From assembly GCA_030323885.1 (NCBI GenBank), contig CM059192.1:60567593-60631592 (forward strand): DNA of 64,000 nt, written 5' to 3'. The translations under genes and the position numbers were made by a program. This stretch comes from Branchipolynoe longqiensis. Taxonomy: Eukaryota > Annelida > Polychaeta > Phyllodocida > Polynoidae. Positions 57,378 to 64,000 of this stretch are shown one piece after another. The notes beneath the pieces are model-generated. The model had not been told where the DNA came from and did no database searches. It saw nothing but the letters and a program-made list of their open reading frames with translations. Position 1 is the first letter of the stretch, and every line of letters begins with the position of its first letter.

Positions 57378-58420
57378 TGGTGATCGAAAGGTCTGAGGAG
57401 GAGGATGGTACATAGTTAATTTGTCAGAATACTCTATGCGAATAAATATTACTTTTCTAGTTACAGATATCGGGGAACCTTGGCTTGGCTCAAGGCATAT
57501 GCAGCAGTTATGTAGTATAATTCTGTGGAACATCTATAAAGCTGGACCGATAAATTTATTATCTAGATCCATCACGAGCATTGATCTTCCAGCACATAGC
57601 ATATATGGTAAACAAGGGTTATGGGGTGTGTCACATGGCCTGTGGACCAGCAGGAAATCGGTGCTATGTTCGGGCAACCTACTAAAATGTCATATCTATT
57701 TTGCCAAGCCATGCTTCGTGGACACACAATGTCTTCACAGCGTTTCAGTAAGGAGCTAACTTTGTGATCGCACGGCCGTGAGGCTAAAGCCGTGCTCTTG
57801 CCGTGCTCCCCTCTGAGGAAGACACCGCCAGGTGGCACCTCCCTGCCGCGGATGTATGCCAAGAACAGCATGTGTCAGCGCCCATGAAGAACTACCGTTA
57901 TAAAGACCGTTATAAAGACCGACAGCATGATGATGATGATGATGTGGGGTTGGGTGGGTTGCAGTTTTAAGACTAATTAGTGTCCTCCTTGCGCCCGTGT
58001 CGAATTGAGCTCACTGCCGCAGAAGATGGCCTTATTTAGGCTCGTACACAGTTATTGATAGATGGTGAATAAAATTAGTTCCAAAAGTCTCTGCAGATGG
58101 CAGTGCGATTGATATTTAAATAGGCTGATCAGGTTTCATATCTTAAAAAGTGAAGATAGGCGGCGCTAGTGTACAAGGAGTAGATTAATACAATCGTTTT
58201 TCGATAGGTGGCAGCATGCATGGTGTCCTTAGTTACTGGGCTGGCTATGGCTGTGTCCGCGCGCCAAATTAGCCATGTTGCTGAGCATCACAGACAATTC
58301 GACAAGTGACACAGCAAACTAGTTTTGAAGTTGGATTTATTATAGGCCAAGCAGTGTAAGTCTTTTTTCTTCAACAAGAAGTTCAATTCAACAACAAGTT
58401 CAATAATACAGTGAGGTCAT
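57378..58420. other. Non-coding sequence
   Basis: A GAT trinucleotide run lies at 57925-57945. Otherwise no gene or repeat is recognised. Confidence 0.45.
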
Positions 58421-58424
58421 AGAA

Positions 58425-60985
58425 GCTTTAACCAAAAAATGTAGAAAGCTTCTTAGTGGCCGAGCTGACGATTGTTTTAGGCATATATGTTTGGATGGAT
58501 CCCAGCTCCTTAATGTCCTCAAGGGGGACGCCCAGGCGAGCAAATGCCTGGGCACCACCTCTCGAGAGATTGTGAAGGTTGACAGCGCCTGGCGCCCGGT
58601 GGCTCACCGAGGACAGGGCTAGCCAAATCGTGTCAGTTAGGGCCTTTGGGCAAAGGGGTGATCCATTGGTCGTGATGAATGCAGGGCCACTCAGGGCTGG
58701 TCATGTCTGTCTGCAGTACCTCTCCCAGGCCCTGACCAGGCAGTACTTAGATGTCGGGATAGCTGGGATGAGAATGTCAAGAGGCGCGAGTGATCTCGAC
58801 CTAGTCTTTGATGAGTGTATGCAAACGATCAGACCTTGGTGGGTCACCATCACATCCTTGGCCTTCATCGTATGCAGAGAATCAGGTCGAGATCTGGGCA
58901 GGAGAAGGTTACTCTGTCATACAAGAGTGATGTATCCCATCAGAGTCACAGCAATGAGGACAGGTCCATTGTCCCCTGCACATTTGAAGAAGTCCACTAT
59001 CTTGATAATGTCAGTTGGCTCCGGTGGCATCGCCTGTATTGTCGCATGCAGGGAAGACCATTGTATCCCTCTCTTGGGCAGAGTGACTGAGTATGTGTCA
59101 AATCCAGCCACCTGGCTGTCAAGCACAAGGACACATGTTCGGGCTCTGCTAATATAGTTCATGATCGCCCCTGGTGAGTAGGATTCATCAGACAGTCTCA
59201 GTAAGTATGATAGGACCTCGTACTGACTTGGTGCCATCGGGTCAAGGCCGTCGTGTTTCATGTACCATACATACTTAAATGATTGATTCCTCTTGTTCCT
59301 CCAGGTGCGCATGGCAAGTTCGGCCTCCATCATCATGACGATGTGGTGGTGGTGTTGCTGAGTATAACCTGGCAAGAGAGACAAATAGGGTAATCGGCCA
59401 GCTTACAGGTTTGGTGTAAAGATATTATCACGGGAAACAACAATGCATGCAAATTCACGCTGGGATATCTGTCTGACAGACATTTTCATGGCATCCGGGT
59501 CAAATGACATCCTGCTCAATGCATCTGCAAACAGGGTGCCCTTTCCATGTTTGTGCTTAAGGATGACTTCCGTTCTGGCATGAGCAACGAAGAGCCACAT
59601 TTACCTGGCACATGCAGTTTTGACTGCATGTCCCAGATGTCAAAGCCTGTTGGGATGCACTATTTTCCGTGTTTACATATATAGTAAACATGTGTGAGTC
59701 GTTGCGTGTGAGATTTGTTATGGCTGCCATGAGGTTGAGTGCTTCCAGCTGTGCAATATTGTAGTTCCTGGCAATGCAACAGGAGGCAAAGAAGTGAGAT
59801 GGTGAGTGAGCCCCACCGCCTTGCAATGATGAGTCACACTCAATTGTCCAAGGAACCTTTTCGTGGTAGGGCAGGAGAACGATCCAGTTTGAGGCCTGGG
59901 TGAAGTTGACGAACCAGGCGATATCCATTTTGAGGTCGCTCGGGAGCAGATGTTTTCCCCTGAATGGCATTGCATGGAGCGCTGCGAGGATCCTGGTCAT
60001 GAATCTCCTGCAGGTCTGACACATTTCGCAATGTGCTGGAGCCTGCCAACTAATCATGGAATGTCCTTGCGAGAGGCAATCCTGCAATCACTCCTTAGCT
60101 TGCACTCATTGATGAGATCGCTCCTTTTTTCAGTGGGGATGGTGATTGTCATGCTGGTCATGGATATGCAAAACCCCAAGCCATTCAGCGTCTGTGGTTG
60201 GGGGGGTACACACTTTGAACGAGCAAGCTCAAGTCTGAGTTTGTCAGTGATTGCTATGATGTCACCATACGTGGAACTTGCTGTCGTGCCATTGATGCCG
60301 TGCCGACGAAATCGTTTAAGTAACACGAGGTATGATGCCCCCTCTTCCTCATAAGATAGACCACCGCATTGGTCGTATGTGCACAGGCCATGGAGGATGC
60401 CCGGTATCCGAATGGTGGAGCTATGTCAATGTAAGCGCGGTTGTTGATGGTTATACCGAGCAGGGGGGTGGAAAAGGGGCATGTACGGAGCTGGCGGTAC
60501 GCCCTCGTCAAGTGAACACACCAGATGAGAGCCCTTCTCCCAAGCCTGACCACCTCATCTGCAAGATCGATAATTCTGGGCAATGTGTATGATGTGGGGT
60601 TCCCAAGATATTGGCCTTGTCTGATACCCTCATTCACACTTGCGCCAGGGGGGTAGCTGAGATCAACTATGACTCTCCTATCCACAGATCCTCACTTGGG
60701 GTGTGTCATCAAGGGACTGACTTGTGTCCAGGGGATAAAGGGTGGACTATCAAACGGGCCGAGCATAGCGCAAAATGTTGTTTCTTTCTTAATGTATCTG
60801 TCTATACATCCCATGCTGAATCGATCATTATGGTGGTTTGCATTTGATGTTATAGGCTGCCGATCTGCAGTGAAATCGACCAGCCATCCATATTCGAGAA
60901 AGTCTATTAACTGCAAGTCGTGACAGCCTTCCAGCATACGTTTCGGAGCCCTGATTTTGAGTCCAGAGGGCACACATATCCTCAT
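58425..60985 (-). pseudogene. DIRS-like retrotransposon (RT, RNase H, tyrosine recombinase), decayed
   Basis: On the minus strand the domain order is RT, RNase H, tyrosine recombinase, the hallmark of DIRS-type elements. RT: LGPFDSPPF, then RRVIVDLSYPPGASVNEGI, RAYRQL, PFGYRA and YLNDFVG. A TGA at 60692-60694 breaks it, and a frameshift follows near 60270. The usual YxDD is YLND here. RNase H: 60087-59403, with QLEALNLMAAI, VNTENSASQ and GTLFADALSRM. Recombinase: 59384 onward, with YSPGAIMNYISRART, an SSKTRSRS block near 58790, and HNLSRGGAQAFARLGVPLED near 58540-58590. The expected HxxR reads HNLS and the final W/Y region is altered. The copy is inactive. Confidence 0.85.
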
Positions 60986-61251
60986 ACCTTAGAAGTTGGG
61001 GATAGGAGAGGCCCTTCCTAGGTCATAGATTTTTAGATATTCAGGGTGATTGTTCCAGGCTACATGTTCAGTATGTGGCCATATTGTATCAAGCATAGGC
61101 CGATACATTGAGGTGTTAGCGGAGGGTTAAATACTGTTATCTCAGCTTCATCAAGAGGATCAATAATTTGCTCTATGTCGTCTAGGTCATGATGCTCTGA
61201 TGTCATGAGTCGGCTGCTGCCGTTACCTGATTCCGTGTCCTCGTTACATGC

Positions 61252-61309
61252 CCCGTACTGATATGACCTTAGATGTTGCTAGGATGTAAAACAACAACAA
61301 ACAAACAAT
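61252..61309 (+). repeat. SINE tail fragment
   Basis: CCGTACTGATATGACCTTAG, then TTGCTAGGATGTAAAACAAC and AACAAACAAACAA. It sits just upstream of the DIRS-like coding remnant and may have inserted into its 5' part. Confidence 0.75.
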
Positions 61310-62639
61310 CGTTACATGCATTGTAAGGACTGTGTCATCGTGGGCTTCAGGCATCTGTTGTTGGCGGCGTTAATCGTGTGTCTGTGTGGGCATGAAGTTT
61401 TCCTCTTGCGTAAGCCATATCTGTCATTGGTTCGTGTAGAATGGGGTTGATGTACATCCCCGTCCTGCAGTGTAGCATTCCTTTGTATCACCACGCTTGG
61501 TGGGTTCTTGGTCTCAGTACCAGGGCCGTCACGTGTGCGAACAGGGCTCTCGATGTCAGTGAGCAGAACACAGTCGGAGCGGCTCTGGTCAGCTGATCGA
61601 TTGGTAACTGGGTCATGTTGTTGTGCACACGTGTCATCACCTTATAATATTACTGAATGCCCGGCCACGTTTGGGACACCAGATAATACTACAAAAACTC
61701 TCCCCTTCATATCACTTATCTATCAACTCATTAACCAATGCTAAGGAAAAATGAAGACAAGTCACACAAATATACAGTGGAGAAGTTGTGCTTTAATAAC
61801 ACCTGTCCTCCTACCAGTGACCTAGCATCCACTCCCTTTGCCCTCAAGCAGCACAAACTAGCATTACCTCTTTAGCCTATATAGAAAGCAGTGCCTACAG
61901 CCCATGGGACAGGAGTTCTATGGCTGTGTACACACTCAATTGGAATAGATGAATTTTGATAGCATCAGACAGAGTGTCTGGGGTTCCTGCTCAAGAGTAG
62001 GTGTGTCTCACTCAAGAGCCAGAAGTAGAGTGATCTCTCTTCAATGTGTCTGAAGGAGAATCTAGAATAATGATCTCAGGTTTGAGGCTAGTGTGGTCAG
62101 AGGGCCAATGGGGTGCAGGTGACTGGGCAGTCCACAGCCAGCGAATCAGGCACCTCCACAGTCTGGGTGGGTGGCACCCGCCCCCAGTAGGGGTGGCTGT
62201 CACTCAACCCAGCTGCAGGTGGTGCCCTCTGTGTATATACAAATTAGGCTGGTAGCTGCATACAGTTACAATAGATCTCTGTTAAAATGGTCTTTTCTCC
62301 AGTTGCACTCTTTATGGATGCATAGAGAAACATTTCAACAATCATGTACTGCCTCTTATATAGGAACATCTCTTCATTAACCTCAGGCCTAATATATGAA
62401 CATATATTTCACACAGCTTATATCATGTCATAATGGGAGTGGGATATTATTACCTTTAGTTTACATAACATTGTCCCCACTCCATCACCCAAGAATAATA
62501 ATGCTCTCTGCCAATATATAATTCCGAACCGAAAATCCGTATATTTTTACAACCTGTCACCTCCATGCTGAGATCCATTGGTTCAGTCCGGCTTGTGTCG
62601 TCTTTGTTTCCATTATGACCGTCACATATTGTCACACCC
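61310..62639. other. Non-coding sequence upstream of the Gypsy LTR
   Basis: No protein domain is recognised. The composition and phrases near 61630-61760 look like a decayed LTR or other retroelement end, but I cannot show terminal repeats. Confidence 0.35.
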
Positions 62640-63042
62640 TCTGTAGTATAATTTCACCTTCGCCTACTGGGCCACCTCCATGGTCATAGTGGCTCACAAT
62701 TACGTCTTGATTTTTATAGGTGTGTGTATCTAGGCTTCCATCAGGCATGCAGGCATATCTGTGTCAATGTAGTGATCACCTATGACCTGTTTTCTTTCAC
62801 TTTGCTCACACTTACTTTGGTAGTCAGTGTCGGCGTCTTGGTCATGAATGGTGTGATATATGCGTAATAGACGTATAGGTATGTGGCTAATATATGTTAA
62901 CGAGATGCAGAGGTTGAGACAAAGGATTATACTAATGAGATGATGTCATGGAAAGTTTAGCCGGCGTGTTCAGCGAGCCCTAGGCCGTGAATAAACCATT
63001 CAGTATCCAGAAGTCAAAGTGTTCAGACGTTGTACTTTCACA
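62640..63042 (+). repeat. Candidate 5' LTR of a Gypsy element
   Basis: The segment begins TGTCACACCC and ends TTTCACA, so it has TG...CA borders. It contains AATAAA at 62990-62995. It is followed at once by a primer-binding-like site and gag. The 3' LTR is outside the window, so the left border is a guess. Confidence 0.55.
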
Positions 63043-63057
63043 TGGTGTCAGATGAGG
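63043..63057 (+). promoter_or_regulatory. Primer-binding site candidate
   Basis: TGGTGTCAGATGAGG directly after the CA of the LTR resembles the complement of a tRNA-Leu 3' end, as used by several Gypsy lineages. Assignment to Leu is from memory. Confidence 0.5.
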
Positions 63058-63061
63058 AAGA

Positions 63062-64000
63062 ATGCCGCCTGCTAATACGTTGCCAGGTTTGCGGCTGCCT
63101 GGTCAGCTTGTCCTCAGCAACAACGCGAGATCGAACTGGAAAACATGGATCAGAGCATATGACATATACGCCACAGCTGCAGGTGTCATAATGAAGACAG
63201 AACGAGTGCAATGCTGCATCTTTCTTCACGTCGCTGGTGATGAAGCGCAAAACTTTTCGCCAATATGGATATCGCGCTCGCAGATCAAGACAAGATCGGG
63301 CCACTGACGGAGGCATTTCAGACATATTGTGTAGGCAAATGCAGTCTTATCATCACAAGATATAAGTTTAATACGCATAATCAGGCTACAGAAAATATGG
63401 ATACGTACATCACAGCATTAAGAGATAGGGTGAAGGATTGTGAGTATGGTACGATGGAGGAGTCGCTGTTGGGTGATCGGTTAGTGGCTGGTGTGAGAAA
63501 TGTGAATTTGCATAACAAACTGCTGCAAACTACTGAGTTAACTTTATAAAATGTGTCAGTATTTGTGAAATGAGTGAGTTCAGTTCAGATCTGTTGGAGG
63601 ACACCAAATCAGACGTGGAAAGTAAGGAGATTGATTTTATAAGAAACTATGCTACTGCGCATACCGGTGCACTGGCGGTTCAGTCATCGGTGATGCCATC
63701 TTGGAAATCGCCATCTTGGAATGCCGGCGGCACCGGTGCTGGAGAGTTCAAGATCCGCCACCAGAACTGTGGATATGAACACCGCCGGGGAGTCTGCCCA
63801 GTGAAAGGCTTCGTCGGTCGTGAGACAGCAGGACGCCGACAATGCCGAACCGGCAAGGACGCATACGGCCGAGGCGCCTGCTCCAAGGCAAAGGAGGCCA
63901 TCCGGCTCATTGTCGCGGCAGCGGACAGCAAGGCCAACAGGCGCAAAAAAAGGTATTTTGAAAATAAATCTTTTCCCTTACAACATGGTCGAGAGAAGGG
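63062..64000 (+). pseudogene. Mag-like Gypsy gag, frameshifted and cut by the window edge
   Basis: The first block (63062-63307) has the gag-type pattern LPGLRLPGQL, then NWKTWIRAYDIY and FLHVAGDEA. A frameshift near 63250-63270 leads to the next block (63265-63549) with YKFNTHNQ, CEYGTMEESLLGDRLVAGV and LLQTTELTL, then a stop. Further on, NCGYEHRRGVCPVKG near 63765-63810 resembles the start of a CCHC zinc knuckle, but later cysteines are not where expected. Protease and reverse transcriptase would lie beyond the window. The layout fits the Mag/C-type branch of Gypsy retrotransposons. Confidence 0.7.

Noticed and set aside
58579..59157. 192-residue plus-strand frame
   Set aside because: Shadow of the DIRS-like recombinase region on the minus strand, where the conserved motifs are.

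Overview
The window is eukaryotic and almost entirely repetitive. It has spliced genes with GT-AG introns inside transposons, TATA boxes, AATAAA signals, reverse transcriptases of three kinds, tRNA-derived SINEs and about a quarter to a third of its length in tandem arrays. I found no host protein-coding gene I would defend. The SINE family (tRNA-like head, tail with TGCTAGGACGTAAAAC followed by AACAAACA repeats), together with PIF/Harbinger, DIRS-like and Mag-like Gypsy elements, suggests an aquatic invertebrate, most likely a mollusc or another lophotrochozoan. That placement is an inference from memory and was not searched.

Layout. 0-6.8 kb: SINE pieces, a pogo/Tigger-like MITE, a 56-bp GC-rich minisatellite and a TIR element at 4.4-4.9 kb. 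6.8-16.9 kb: the centrepiece, two 5-kb PIF/Harbinger DNA transposons in opposite orientation, 91 bp apart. Each carries a DDE transposase gene and a MADF (Myb/SANT-like) gene in convergent orientation. The left copy is broken; the right copy looks intact. 17.2-18.2 kb: a palindrome-rich TIR element with a nested inverted repeat and a tRNA-like sequence. 18.7-21.6 kb: a Harbinger-like TIR element filled by a 22-bp minisatellite. 22.4-24.0 kb: a LINE fragment. 24.1-25.3 kb: a TTAA-flanked MITE and a 10-bp GC-rich array. 26-28.3 kb: SINEs and a second LINE with a UAAUG ORF1/ORF2 junction. 29.0-29.5 kb: a Harbinger-like MITE. 31.4-34.6 kb: a decayed intronless gene with a nuclease-like core and a CXC zinc domain. 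35.4-46.4 kb: mostly minisatellites, including a 64-bp array and a 2.6-kb 25-bp satellite. 46.4-49.5 kb: apparently single-copy non-coding DNA. 49.5-51.4 kb: a Harbinger-like element filled with an 11-bp array that switches strand in the middle. 51.5-56.6 kb: 9-, 63-, 19- and 18-bp arrays, more MITE copies and a 0.53-kb foldback. 57.1-61.3 kb: a full-length SINE and a decayed DIRS-like retrotransposon. 62.6-64.0 kb: the 5' end of a Mag-like Gypsy element running off the window.

How the parts work together. In PIF/Harbinger transposons the DDE transposase and its Myb/MADF-type partner are both needed for mobility; the partner helps bring the transposase to the ends. The right copy (11919-16908) has both genes open, matching 37-bp TIRs, TATA boxes and dense GCGTATG subterminal repeats, so it could be autonomous. 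It could in principle also mobilise its broken neighbour. The Harbinger-like elements at 18.7, 29.0 and 49.5 kb have related TIRs (GTCACA core), but their subterminal motifs differ, so they may answer to other transposases. A recurring theme is non-autonomous elements carrying large tandem arrays in their centres.
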